Below are positions 47,005-56,115 of a stretch of DNA of 64,000 bases, in pieces. Origin of the DNA: Cetobacterium sp. NK01 (GTDB lineage: Bacteria > Fusobacteriota > Fusobacteriia > Fusobacteriales > Fusobacteriaceae); NCBI RefSeq assembly GCF_024506395.1, contig NZ_JANIBO010000001.1, positions 806,001 to 870,000 on the forward strand, written 5' to 3'. Below the pieces are notes generated by a model. That model did no database searches, was not told the origin of the DNA, and saw nothing but the letters and a program-made list of their open reading frames with translations. Position 1 is the stretch's first letter. Each line of letters starts with the position of its first letter. The translations under genes and the position numbers were made by a program.

Positions 47005-47430
47005 CTATATCATATCCTTATTTTTTATTAGTTCTGCTAAAGTTGTATCTTCTAAAATTTTTGTCATTGCAATATCTAATTTACTCCATATACAAGTAGT
47101 AGAACACTCATCATCTACACATGAACAATTCTTACTTTTATTATTTTCATTACAATCAATAACTTTTACTTCCTCATCTAATATTTTATATAATTCATGA
47201 AGCGTTATATCTTCAGGATTCATAGATAATTTATATCCTCCATTAGGGCCTCTTTTCCCTTGAATTATATTTTCATTTTTCAACTTAAATAAAATTTGTT
47301 CTAAATACTGTACTGAAATATCTTCCGATTCTGATATCTCTTTTATACGAGCTAAGTTTCCTTTTTGAGAAGCTTCCGCTATATATACTAATGCTTTTAC
47401 ACCATATCTAACTTTTGTACTTATTTTCAT
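47005..47430 (-). CDS. Rrf2-family transcriptional regulator with Cys cluster
   Basis: A 141-residue regulator. The winged helix reads KISTKVRYGVKALVYIAEA and SVQYLEQILFKLKNENIIQGKRGPNGGYKL, typical of Rrf2/IscR/CymR. Five Cys follow the linker (residues 93, 102, 104, 109 and 113), so it may hold an iron-sulfur cluster as IscR does, although the spacing differs from the three Cys of IscR. The open frame extends far upstream into ruvB, but the ATG at 47430 has GGAG and a canonical N-terminus. It starts four bases after ruvB ends. Targets are unknown. Confidence 0.85.
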   Translation of the reverse strand: MKISTKVRYGVKALVYIAEASQKGNLARIKEISESEDISVQYLEQILFKLKNENIIQGKRGPNGGYKLSMNPEDITLHELYKILDEEVKVIDCNENNKSKNCSCVDDECSTTCIWSKLDIAMTKILEDTTLAELIKNKDMI

Positions 47431-47434
47431 CCTC

Positions 47435-48424
47435 TTACTCCTTTGTCTCAAAATGATTATAAGCTTTCTCTGTAACCATTCTACCACGACTAGTTCTCTT
47501 AATATAACCAATTTTTACCAAATAAGGCTCATAGACTTCTTCTATTGTTCTTCTATCTTCACCCAACATTAACGCCAAAGTTTCTACTCCAACTGGACCT
47601 CCACCATAATTTTCTATTATAGCTTTTATTATATCTCTATCTAACTCATCTAATCCTTGCTTATCAACTCCTAAAATACTTAAAGCTTTAACTGCGCTTT
47701 CAAAGTTGATAATACCATTTCCTTTTATTTCACAATAATCTCTTACTCTTTTTAATAATCTATTTGCTATTCTTGGAGTTCCACGACTTCTTAGAGCAAT
47801 CTCTTTTGCTCCATCCTCTTCAACTTTTACTCCTAAAAGTGTTCCTCCTCTTTTTACTATACCTTCCAATTCCTCTTCTTTATAATAATCCATTCTATGA
47901 ACAACACCAAATCTATCTCTCAATGGAGAACTTAATAATCCAGCTCTTGTTGTAGCTCCTATTAATGTAAAAGGAGGTAATTCTATTCTTATTGATCTAG
48001 CTGACGGTCCTTTTCCAATTATAATGTCTAACTCTCCATCTTCCATAGCTGGGTATAAAATCTCTTCTACAGATGTATTTAATCTATGAATTTCATCAAT
48101 AAATAGTATATCGTTCTCTTCTAAAGATGTCAAAATAGCAGCTAAGTCTCCAGCTTTGTCCAATATTGGTCCTGAAGTTATTTTCAAATTAACTCCCATC
48201 TCTGTTGCAATTACTCCTGCTAATGTTGTTTTTCCCAACCCAGGTGGACCGTATAAAAGTATATGATCTATACATCCTCCCCTTTTTTTTGCAGCTTTTA
48301 TGAAAATTTCCATTTTTTCTTTTAAAGATTCTTGTCCTATATACTCTGATAGACATTTTGGCCTTAAACTTTTTTGAACTTCCCCTTCAAATCCTAACTC
48401 TTCATTAGAAACTATTCTATCCAT
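47435..48424 (-). CDS. ruvB: Holliday junction branch migration DNA helicase RuvB
   Basis: A 329-residue AAA+ ATPase that drives branch migration with RuvA. It has [19 protein letters not shown], Walker [19 protein letters not shown], Walker [11 protein letters not shown], the sensor [18 protein letters not shown] and the C-terminal winged helix ending in [15 protein letters not shown]. ruvA and ruvC are not in this window. AAGGAG precedes the ATG. Confidence 0.96.
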   Translation of the reverse strand: MDRIVSNEELGFEGEVQKSLRPKCLSEYIGQESLKEKMEIFIKAAKKRGGCIDHILLYGPPGLGKTTLAGVIATEMGVNLKITSGPILDKAGDLAAILTSLEENDILFIDEIHRLNTSVEEILYPAMEDGELDIIIGKGPSARSIRIELPPFTLIGATTRAGLLSSPLRDRFGVVHRMDYYKEEELEGIVKRGGTLLGVKVEEDGAKEIALRSRGTPRIANRLLKRVRDYCEIKGNGIINFESAVKALSILGVDKQGLDELDRDIIKAIIENYGGGPVGVETLALMLGEDRRTIEEVYEPYLVKIGYIKRTSRGRMVTEKAYNHFETKE

Positions 48425-48433
48425 TTTTTCTCC

Positions 48434-49036
48434 TTAAATTAACACTGTTATTATGAATTGTGCAACACCTATAAGTCCACCTAAAATTGCTCCAATTATC
48501 TCTATATGTTTTAACTCCTTTTTAGCTAAAGAGAATGTTATTCTTTCTAATTCTTCTAATGAAAAAGCATCTACTTTTTCAACTATAATCTCTTTGAAAT
48601 CAACATTTTTTTCTAAAGTTTCAAATAACATAGATATTATCTGATCTTTATTTTCCATTATTGATCCTTTTATTGCTTCCTTTATCTTATTTAAAGCAGA
48701 TTCATTTAAAAACATAGCTATCATAGGAAATTTAGCAGTTATTTCTGATGCTAATTTCTTTTCTAATATACTATCTATTATTTTTTCCATTTGAATATCT
48801 AGGTTTGCATTTTCCAATTTTTTCATTATATCATCTATTGATATTAATTCTTTTTGAATTGTATCTGCTAAAGTTATTCCAATTTCATGTCTTCTTTTAG
48901 GTATTAATCCTTGAATTTTAAAAATCCCTAGATTTATCTCTTTATATGGTCTAAATAACATTTTTATAGCAATATAATTTGTAATCCATCCAATCATTGA
49001 TCCAATAACAATTAAAAGTACCGCTTTTATCAACAT
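48434..49036 (-). CDS. DUF445-family membrane protein
   Basis: A 200-residue protein with membrane helices at both ends (about 2-22 and 180-199) and an amphipathic helical middle. DUF445 traits are ITNYIAIKMLFRPYKEINLG and GLIPKRRHEIGITLADTIQKEL, followed by the closing LGGLIGVAQFIITVLI. Function is unknown; relatives include Bacillus YheB. It is the first gene behind the promoter at 49082-49110 and precedes ruvB by nine bases. Confidence 0.88.
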   Translation of the reverse strand: MLIKAVLLIVIGSMIGWITNYIAIKMLFRPYKEINLGIFKIQGLIPKRRHEIGITLADTIQKELISIDDIMKKLENANLDIQMEKIIDSILEKKLASEITAKFPMIAMFLNESALNKIKEAIKGSIMENKDQIISMLFETLEKNVDFKEIIVEKVDAFSLEELERITFSLAKKELKHIEIIGAILGGLIGVAQFIITVLI

Positions 49037-49081
49037 TTTCTCACCTTTTCAATTCCTTATCAATTTTATAAATTATTATTT

Positions 49082-49110
49082 ATTATACCATTTTATATTT
49101 ATATCTCCAA
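49082..49110 (-). promoter_or_regulatory. Promoter at the head of the long minus-strand operon
   Basis: TTGGAG (49110-49105), a 17-base spacer and TATAAT (49087-49082) on the minus strand. Start near 49075. No clear terminator is seen between this point and about 31091. Confidence 0.7.
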
Positions 49111-49162
49111 TACATTTTTTGCCCTTTTACTCTATATAAATCTTAATATTTTGGATTTTTTA

Positions 49163-49190
49163 TTGTATTATTTTTTATTTATGCTATAAT
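49163..49190 (+). promoter_or_regulatory. Promoter of the tyrosine-leader/AGCS transporter unit
   Basis: A perfect TATAAT (49185-49190) preceded by TTGTAT (49163-49168) at a 16-base spacing. Transcription would start near 49197, just before the leader-peptide binding site. Confidence 0.7.
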
Positions 49191-49218
49191 ACTTTAAATA
49201 ATTAAAAGGAGGAAAGTA

Positions 49219-49275
49219 ATGAAGCAAAAAATAGTTTTTAATACAAATACATATTATTACTATTATTTAACCTAG
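49219..49275 (+). CDS. Tyrosine-rich leader peptide (attenuator uORF)
   Basis: An 18-codon reading frame encoding MKQKIVFNTNTYYYYYLT, with five consecutive Tyr codons at 49252-49266. AAAGGAGG sits seven bases before the ATG, as strong a site as those of real genes here. It lies about 20 bases after the predicted start of transcription and ahead of a set of competing hairpins and an intrinsic terminator. This is the arrangement of ribosome-mediated amino-acid attenuators such as the Trp and Phe leaders of enterobacteria. I infer that it senses charged tRNA-Tyr. Confidence 0.85.
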   Translation: MKQKIVFNTNTYYYYYLT

Positions 49276-49398
49276 GATTGGTATTTTTGTTTCATGAAAA
49301 AATACGAATCCATTTTGTGTTACTTTAATAGTAGTAAGTGGATTTGTTACATAGAACTGTTAATTTACAGCCTGTGGAGTTAATCCACAGGCTTTTTT
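49275..49398 (+). promoter_or_regulatory. Transcription attenuator with competing hairpins 1:2, 2:3, 3:4
   Basis: Segment 1 (GGATT 49275-49279 plus GTATTTTT 49281-49288) pairs with segment 2 (AAAAATAC 49298-49305 plus AATCC 49307-49311), 13 pairs with one mismatch. Segment 2 (AATCCA 49307-49312) can instead pair with segment 3 (TGGATT 49339-49344), supported by an inner TTACT/AGTAA stem. Segment 3 (GTGGATT 49338-49344) can pair with AATCCAC (49382-49388), which is the 3' arm of the terminator. A ribosome at the leader stop (49273-49275) covers segment 1, so 2:3 and then the terminator form. A ribosome stalled at the Tyr codons leaves 1:2 free to form, which releases segment 3 for antitermination. 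Confidence 0.75.
49370..49398 (+). terminator. Leader terminator ahead of the AGCS transporter
   Basis: Nine-base perfect stem GCCTGTGGA/TCCACAGGC (49370-49378, 49384-49392) with a five-base loop and six U residues. It lies 34 bases before the transporter ATG, so transcription must read through it for expression. Confidence 0.92.
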
Positions 49399-49431
49399 GT
49401 TTTTATTTTAAATTTTATAGGAGGTTTTATT

Positions 49432-50772
49432 ATGTCTATTTTAGAAAATATCGTCGATTTTTTTAATTCAATTCTTTGGGGGAAAAATATTTTAGTAGTT
49501 TTACTTATATCTTCAGGAATCTTTTTTACAATAAAAACTAATTTTGTTCAAATTCGTTTTTTAAAACACATGATTTTGCTATTAAGTGACAAATCAAATA
49601 ATGATTCTGAAAACCTTTCTCCTTTCCAAGCTTTCTGTATAAGTACAGCTACTAGAGTTGGTGCTGGAAACTTAGCTGGTGTAGTTAGTGCTATTTCTAT
49701 TGGAGGAGCCGGATCTATATTTTGGATGTGGGTTGTTGCATTTCTTGGATCCGCAACAGCATTTGTTGAAACAACATTGGCTATGATTTTTAGAGAAAAA
49801 GATAAAAGTGGACATTTTTATGGTGGACCGTGCTTCTTTTTAAAAAATGGTCTTGGTAAAAAAAGTTGGGGAATTGCATTTGTTGTTACTGGAATTATAT
49901 GTTGGGCTGGTGTTTTACAAGTTGTTTCTAATTCAGTTACAGAGTCTTTTAATGTCGCTTTTAGCATAAGTCCTATAGTTATATCAATACTTTTAACTCT
50001 ATTGGCCGCTATTGTTATATTTGGAAAAACAGATAAAACAGCTAAAGTTTTAGATAAAGTTGTTCCTATTATGGCTATTTTATACCTAGCTATTGTATTT
50101 TTTATAATTTTAAAAAATATTACACTTTTACCTCAAGTATTTTCACAAATTTTTTCTGAAGCTTTTGGAGTTAGACAAGGAGTAGGTGGAACTATTGGAG
50201 CCATTATTATGCAAGGAGTTAAAAGAGGATTATTTTCTAACGAAGCTGGAACTGGAAGTGCCCCTTGTGCTGCTGCTAGCGCTAATGTTTCACATCCTGT
50301 TCAACAAGGTTTAATTCAAAGTTTAGGGGTTTTTGTAGATACTTTTGTTATTTGTACTGCTACAGCACTCGTTATGTTATTAACTAAAAGTTCAGTTATT
50401 GAAGGTTTAAGTGGAATGGAACTTCTACAAAAATCTTTCAACTACCATCTAGGATCAACATTTGGTGAAATTTTTGTTGCTATTATACTTTTCTTATTTT
50501 GTTTTTCTACTCTTTTAGGAATTTGTTTCTATGGAAAAGTTAATGTAAAATTTTTAACTGATAAGGATTTTGGACAAACACTATTCAAAATATTTGCCCT
50601 TTCAATGATTTTTTTCGGTGGAATCCAACAAAATATATTTATGTGGAATTTAGCAGACCTTGGTTTAGCTCTTATGACGATTATCAATATGTCTGGTGTT
50701 CTCCCACTTTCTAAATTTGCGTTTGATTCTTTAAAAGATTACCAAAAAAGATTTAAAGTTGTCGAAGCTTAA
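49432..50772 (+). CDS. AGCS-family sodium:amino-acid symporter, possibly for tyrosine
   Basis: A 446-residue carrier with about 11 membrane helices. Family landmarks are RVGAGNLAGVVSAISIGGAGSIFWMWVVAF (read in pieces near 75-105), the helix-5 region and RGLFSNEAGTGSAPCAAASA (near residue 265). AGCS proteins usually import alanine or glycine with sodium or protons. The Tyr-codon leader and attenuator upstream predict induction by tyrosine shortage, so tyrosine or an aromatic precursor is the better guess for its cargo. AGGAGG lies upstream of the ATG at 49432. Confidence 0.9.
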   Translation: MSILENIVDFFNSILWGKNILVVLLISSGIFFTIKTNFVQIRFLKHMILLLSDKSNNDSENLSPFQAFCISTATRVGAGNLAGVVSAISIGGAGSIFWMWVVAFLGSATAFVETTLAMIFREKDKSGHFYGGPCFFLKNGLGKKSWGIAFVVTGIICWAGVLQVVSNSVTESFNVAFSISPIVISILLTLLAAIVIFGKTDKTAKVLDKVVPIMAILYLAIVFFIILKNITLLPQVFSQIFSEAFGVRQGVGGTIGAIIMQGVKRGLFSNEAGTGSAPCAAASANVSHPVQQGLIQSLGVFVDTFVICTATALVMLLTKSSVIEGLSGMELLQKSFNYHLGSTFGEIFVAIILFLFCFSTLLGICFYGKVNVKFLTDKDFGQTLFKIFALSMIFFGGIQQNIFMWNLADLGLALMTIINMSGVLPLSKFAFDSLKDYQKRFKVVEA

Positions 50773-50806
50773 AAATACTTGTAAATATTTTCTGGAATTT
50801 AATTAT

Positions 50807-50847
50807 AAAAAAAGTAAGGGAAAATATATTTTCCCTTACTTTTTTTA
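50807..50847 (+). terminator. Bidirectional terminator between the transporter gene and rny
   Basis: AAAGTAAGGGAAAA/TTTTCCCTTACTTT, a 14-base stem, flanked by A and T runs. It ends both convergent genes. Confidence 0.93.
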
Positions 50848-50848
50848 T

Positions 50849-52414
50849 CTATTTTGCATATTCTACAGCTCTAGTTTCTCTTAATATTGTAACTTTTATT
50901 TGTCCTGGATATTGCATTGTTTCTTCTATTCTCTTTGCTATATCTCTTGCCATTTTTGTAGCTGCATCATCTGATACAACTTCTGGATTTATTATAATTC
51001 TTATCTCTCTACCTGCTTGAATTGCGTATGAAGATTCAACTCCATCAAATGATGTTGCAATTTCTTCTAAACCTTCAAGTCTCTTTAAGTAAGTTGATAA
51101 CGTTTCTCTTCTAGCTCCTGGTCTAGATGCTGATATCGCATCAGATGCCTGAACTAAAATAGCTTCAACGCTTTCAAATTCAACTTCATTATGATGTGCC
51201 ATAACTGCATTTATAACAGCTGGTTTCTCTCCAAATTTCTTTAAGAATTCTCCACCTATTATTGCGTGTGATGCTTCTATATCATGATCTAAAACTTTCC
51301 CTACATCATGTAAAAGTCCTGCTCTCTTTGCTAATTTTGTATCTGCACCTAGTTCTGCAGCTAAATTAGCAGCTAACTTCGCTACTTCTATTGAGTGAGT
51401 TAACACATTTTGCCCATAGCTTGTTCTGTACTTTAATTTTCCTAAAGTTTTTATTATTTCCATATGCATACCTGGAATTCCTAACTCTAGTAAAGCTTGC
51501 TCTCCAGCTTCAACAATATCTTTATCAATTTCTTTTCTAGATTTGTTTACAACTTCTTCTATTTTTCCTGGATGAATTCTTCCATCATTTATAAGTTTTT
51601 CAATTGCTCTTCTAGCAACTTCTCTTTTTACTCCATCAAAACTTGATAAAACTACCGCTTCTGGAGTATCATCTATAATTATGTCAACACCTGTTAAAGC
51701 TTCTATAGTTCTAATATTTCTTCCCTCTCTACCAATAATTCTTCCCTTCATTTCATCGTTCGGTAAATTTACAACTGATACTGTTGCATCTGCTACAAAT
51801 TCTGATGATGCTTTTCCTATTGCAGTAGAAAGTATTCTCTTTGATAATCTATCTTTTTCGTCTTCTAACTTATTTTCATACTCTCTTATAGCTAAAGCTG
51901 TCTCATGAACCAAGTCATCCTTTAATTTCGAGATTAACATATCTTTAGCTTCATTTTTTGTCATTTCAGAAATTCTTTCTAATGTCTCTTCTTGAACTTT
52001 CTTTAAATCTTCTATTTCTAATTTTTTATTCTCTAAGTTTTGATTAACTTCTTCTAGTTCAACAGCTCTACTTTCAACCTTTTCAATCTTTGATTCTAAT
52101 GTTTCCTCTTTTTTTGCTAATCTTCCTTCTTTTTGTAAAAGTTCATTTTTAGCTATTTTTATCTCTTTTTCTGCTTCTTCTTTCATCTGATAAACTGTTT
52201 CTTTAGCTTTTAATTCCATCTCTTTACTCTTTGCTAACGACTCTTTTTCTGCTCTCTCTAAGATTTCTTTAGCTTTTATTTTAGCTTTTAACTTTTCATC
52301 TTCTAAGTTATTAAGCTCCTCTATCTTCTTATCTATAGTTGATTTTTTATACATAATACTAAATATTATTGCAAACCCTACTATAGCTAATCCAACTCCT
52401 AATATTAAGTTCAT
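50849..52414 (-). CDS. rny: Ribonuclease Y
   Basis: A 521-residue membrane-anchored endoribonuclease that starts decay of many mRNAs. It has one N-terminal membrane helix (about 2-20), a long Glu/Lys coiled coil (25-190), a KH domain ([23 protein letters not shown] near 230) and an HD domain whose metal pair lies in [14 protein letters not shown] (near 367). The C-terminus [19 protein letters not shown] is conserved. It is preceded in the operon by the STAS gene. Confidence 0.96.
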   Translation of the reverse strand: MNLILGVGLAIVGFAIIFSIMYKKSTIDKKIEELNNLEDEKLKAKIKAKEILERAEKESLAKSKEMELKAKETVYQMKEEAEKEIKIAKNELLQKEGRLAKKEETLESKIEKVESRAVELEEVNQNLENKKLEIEDLKKVQEETLERISEMTKNEAKDMLISKLKDDLVHETALAIREYENKLEDEKDRLSKRILSTAIGKASSEFVADATVSVVNLPNDEMKGRIIGREGRNIRTIEALTGVDIIIDDTPEAVVLSSFDGVKREVARRAIEKLINDGRIHPGKIEEVVNKSRKEIDKDIVEAGEQALLELGIPGMHMEIIKTLGKLKYRTSYGQNVLTHSIEVAKLAANLAAELGADTKLAKRAGLLHDVGKVLDHDIEASHAIIGGEFLKKFGEKPAVINAVMAHHNEVEFESVEAILVQASDAISASRPGARRETLSTYLKRLEGLEEIATSFDGVESSYAIQAGREIRIIINPEVVSDDAATKMARDIAKRIEETMQYPGQIKVTILRETRAVEYAK

Positions 52415-52435
52415 AGTCTCTCCTTTTTGTAAATA

Positions 52436-52783
52436 TTATCTAAAACTAGCTATTGCTTCCTCTTCTGTTGAGTAAATATCGAATAATTCGTCTAATCCTA
52501 TCATTTCAAATATAGTTTTTATATGATCATTTAATCCAACTAATTTTATATCTCCACCTAAATCTCTTACAACTCTTAATTTTCCTCTTAAAATTCCCAT
52601 TGCTAAACTGTTTATATGAACTAAATCTGCAAAATCTATAACAAATTTATTAATGTCAAGCTCTATTTGCTTAGCTATTCTTTCCTTTAATTTCGGTGCA
52701 ACTAACGCATCTAATTCTCCACATACCTTTATTACTCTTATATCATCCACTGTTTTTTCAATTATTTCAAAATTTGTAGTCAT
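52436..52783 (-). CDS. STAS-domain anti-sigma factor antagonist
   Basis: A 115-residue STAS protein of the SpoIIAA/RsbV type. The conserved phosphorylatable Ser is at residue 59 in DLVHINSLAMGIL, with GELDALVAPKLKERI and the C-terminal LDELFDIYSTEEEAIASF. Unphosphorylated antagonists bind the kinase/anti-sigma partner and free its target. That partner is encoded by the adjoining upstream gene. No sigma-B-like sigma factor is in the window, so the target may not be a sigma factor. Confidence 0.9.
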   Translation of the reverse strand: MTTNFEIIEKTVDDIRVIKVCGELDALVAPKLKERIAKQIELDINKFVIDFADLVHINSLAMGILRGKLRVVRDLGGDIKLVGLNDHIKTIFEMIGLDELFDIYSTEEEAIASFR

Positions 52784-53176
52784 TTAAATTTCCTCCTTAA
52801 CTCTCTTCTCAACTTTTATTTTTGTTCCATTAATCTTTTTTTCAACTTTAAAATTATCTGCCATAGCTTTCGCTAAGAAAAGTCCCATTCCGCCTTCATC
52901 TTTACTAATTTTAGATTCATCAAATCCGACACCATTATCTTCAACAACTAAATGAATAATATCGTTATTTTTTTGAAGCTCTATAATTATATCACCAGAT
53001 TTATACTCATAACCATGTTCTATAACATTTGTCGCCAATTCGTCAACAATTGATAAAATTTTCATTATATCTTTTTGCTCAACTTTTTGATGCTCTAAAT
53101 ATGTTTTAGTCATAGCCCTAATGATAGAAAGATTTTTTAAAGAGGATGGAACATACAGTTTTATTTCATTCTGCAT
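52784..53176 (-). CDS. Anti-sigma regulatory factor / serine kinase (RsbW/SpoIIAB-like)
   Basis: A 130-residue GHKL-ATPase protein. The N box is ILSIVDELATNVIEHGYE (near residue 44), then VVEDNGVGFDES (near 77) and DEGGMGLFLAKAMAD (near 91). It would phosphorylate the STAS partner and bind a target regulator. Its stop directly abuts the STAS start, so the pair is made together. RsbW-like proteins outside Bacilli often act on other switch proteins. Confidence 0.9.
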   Translation of the reverse strand: MQNEIKLYVPSSLKNLSIIRAMTKTYLEHQKVEQKDIMKILSIVDELATNVIEHGYEYKSGDIIIELQKNNDIIHLVVEDNGVGFDESKISKDEGGMGLFLAKAMADNFKVEKKINGTKIKVEKRVKEEI

Positions 53177-53180
53177 TTTT

Positions 53181-53567
53181 TCACCTTCTCTCTGTAAATT
53201 TGGTTATTTTCCAATCACCATTTAAATATTTATACTCTACATTAAAATAAAAAATCTCTTCACCAAACCTCATTCCTATAGTATTTTTGCCTAAATTCTT
53301 AGAAATTTCTGGTTTTGTAAAGTAGAACTTTACTTTAGACAAGTCGTATTCTGAAAGTTTATTTATTGCAAATCTCTCACTAAGTGAGACATCTAAGCTT
53401 TCCTTTAGCCTTGTCACATTGTTCAGTTGTAAATCTTTTTGAATAAGCTCTAATTTAGAGACTAACTTTTCATCTACATTTAGTAAATTTTCATTATACC
53501 CTTTATCTAAATTTGAACAAGAAGCAGTCAAAACAATTAAAAATATAACATAAATCTTCTTTATCAT
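53181..53567 (-). CDS. Predicted lipoprotein
   Basis: A 128-residue protein with a lipoprotein signal (MIKKIYVIFLIVLTASCSNL) whose lipidated Cys is residue 17 in the lipobox LTASC. The mature part (110 residues) is charged, with alternating Leu and Lys segments and a closing YFNVEYKYLNGDWKITKFTERR, and has no family I recognise. It is the first gene of the operon with the anti-sigma pair and RNase Y; four bases separate it from the kinase-like gene. That could make it an envelope input to the switch, but this is inference. Confidence 0.75.
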   Translation of the reverse strand: MIKKIYVIFLIVLTASCSNLDKGYNENLLNVDEKLVSKLELIQKDLQLNNVTRLKESLDVSLSERFAINKLSEYDLSKVKFYFTKPEISKNLGKNTIGMRFGEEIFYFNVEYKYLNGDWKITKFTERR

Positions 53568-53598
53568 TCAGCACTTCCTTTTAAAGCTTTTCTGTACA

Positions 53599-53627
53599 AT
53601 AATACCATACGAATACCTTTTTATCAA
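53599..53627 (-). promoter_or_regulatory. Promoter of the lipoprotein-RsbW-STAS-rny operon
   Basis: TTGATA (53627-53622), a 17-base spacer and TATTAT (53604-53599) on the minus strand, about 30 bases ahead of the lipoprotein ATG. Confidence 0.75.
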
Positions 53628-53674
53628 GACTATTATTTTTAATGTTTTTATATGGTTCTAGACTAATTAAGGCT

Positions 53675-54571
53675 TTATAAGGCATTAAATCTTTCTAAAA
53701 TATCTGAAAATATTTCCTCTTCATTCATTTCATCTAAATCATACCAAATATATTCATGATCATTTTTAAACCATGTGAATTGTCTTTTAGCATAATTTCT
53801 AGAATTTTTCTTTATTAATTCAATGGCCTCATCTAAAGTTAACTCTGAATTTAGATACGCTATTAATTCTGAATATCCTATAATATTTATCTTTTTTAAT
53901 ATATCTCCATATTTTTCATAAAGATATTTTACTTCTTCTAAAAGACCATTTTCTATCATTAAATCTACACGTATATTTATTCTTTCGTATAAATATGCTC
54001 TGTCTCTTTCTAATGCAACTTTTAAAAATTTAAAATTATTTCCTTTTATGTTTTTTTTAGATAATACTGAAAATTTTTCTCCTGTTTGATAAAAAACTTC
54101 CACAGCTCTTTCTACTCTTCTTTTATTATTAGGATGTATACTTTCAGCACTCTCTTGATCTATTTCTTTTAGAAGATCATAGAGTTCTTCTCCACTTTTA
54201 TTCATTAAACTTTCCCTTATAAGTGGATCGCTCTCTGGCAAAGCTGATAGTCCTCTAACTACAGAATCTATATATAATCCTGTTCCTCCTACTAATAATA
54301 TATTTTTTTCTTCATTTTCATTAAGTATATTATCAACTTTTCTTTGATAATCTCCAACACTGTACTTTTTAATAGGCTCAACAACATCTATCATATGATG
54401 AACCACTTCTTGCATCTCATCTTTTGATATTTTTGCCGTTCCTATATTCATCTCATTATATACTTGAGCTGAATCTGCCGAGATAATATCAGCATTTAAA
54501 GCTTTTGCCAGTTTTATAGATAACTCTGTTTTCCCTACTCCAGTAGGTCCTGCTATAACTATCCCCTTCAA
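53675..54571 (-). CDS. miaA: tRNA dimethylallyltransferase
   Basis: A 298-residue enzyme that adds a dimethylallyl group, made by the MEP pathway, to A37 of tRNAs reading UNN codons. The P loop is IAGPTGVGKTELSIKLAKAL, then DIISADSAQVYNEMNIGTAK, VGGTGLYIDSVV and NYAKRQFTWFKND near the C-terminus. I place the start at the TTG at 54571 because GAGG sits eight bases upstream; the in-frame GTG at 54580 overlaps that site. It follows obgE. Confidence 0.93.
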   Translation of the reverse strand: MKGIVIAGPTGVGKTELSIKLAKALNADIISADSAQVYNEMNIGTAKISKDEMQEVVHHMIDVVEPIKKYSVGDYQRKVDNILNENEEKNILLVGGTGLYIDSVVRGLSALPESDPLIRESLMNKSGEELYDLLKEIDQESAESIHPNNKRRVERAVEVFYQTGEKFSVLSKKNIKGNNFKFLKVALERDRAYLYERINIRVDLMIENGLLEEVKYLYEKYGDILKKINIIGYSELIAYLNSELTLDEAIELIKKNSRNYAKRQFTWFKNDHEYIWYDLDEMNEEEIFSDILERFNAL

Positions 54572-54598
54572 TTTTTTCACCTCTTACATGTTTTTAAT

Positions 54599-54628
54599 AA
54601 AAAAGCTGAACCATATGGCTCAGCTCAA
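54599..54628 (-). terminator. Intrinsic terminator after obgE or before it is passed into miaA
   Basis: Hairpin AGCTGA...TCAGCT with inner CCATATGG pairing (54604-54625) and about six U residues on the minus strand. It lies between the obgE stop (54643) and miaA, so miaA depends on read-through or on a separate start. Confidence 0.7.
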
Positions 54629-54642
54629 TAAATAACTCTTTA

Positions 54643-55932
<1,290 letters not shown>

Positions 55933-56001
55933 TTATCTCCTCCAAATATATTTCATATCTATAATATCAATTCTAATTCATTTAAATGCGTTAATTGTTA
56001 T

Positions 56002-56030
56002 ATTCTACACCTTTTTCTAATATTTTGCAA
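56002..56030 (-). promoter_or_regulatory. Promoter of obg
   Basis: TTGCAA (56030-56025), a 17-base spacer and TAGAAT (56007-56002) on the minus strand. It lies in the 186-base divergent gap with aroC. The plus-strand promoter for aroC is less clear; TATGATAGAAT near 56068-56078 is a candidate -10 region. Confidence 0.6.
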
Positions 56031-56115
56031 TTAATTTTAGTATGTTTTTATTTAATATTTCTAATGTTTTATGATAGAATTAGGTTATACATATTATTTT
56101 ATTTTGGAGGATTTT

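Noticed and set aside
49197-49431. T-box riboswitch ahead of the AGCS transporter
   Set aside because: A leader with a terminator before an amino-acid gene suggested a T-box. No AGGGTGGNACCGCG-type T-box sequence is present, and the leader has a translated Tyr-rich frame and competing helices, which fit ribosome-mediated attenuation better.
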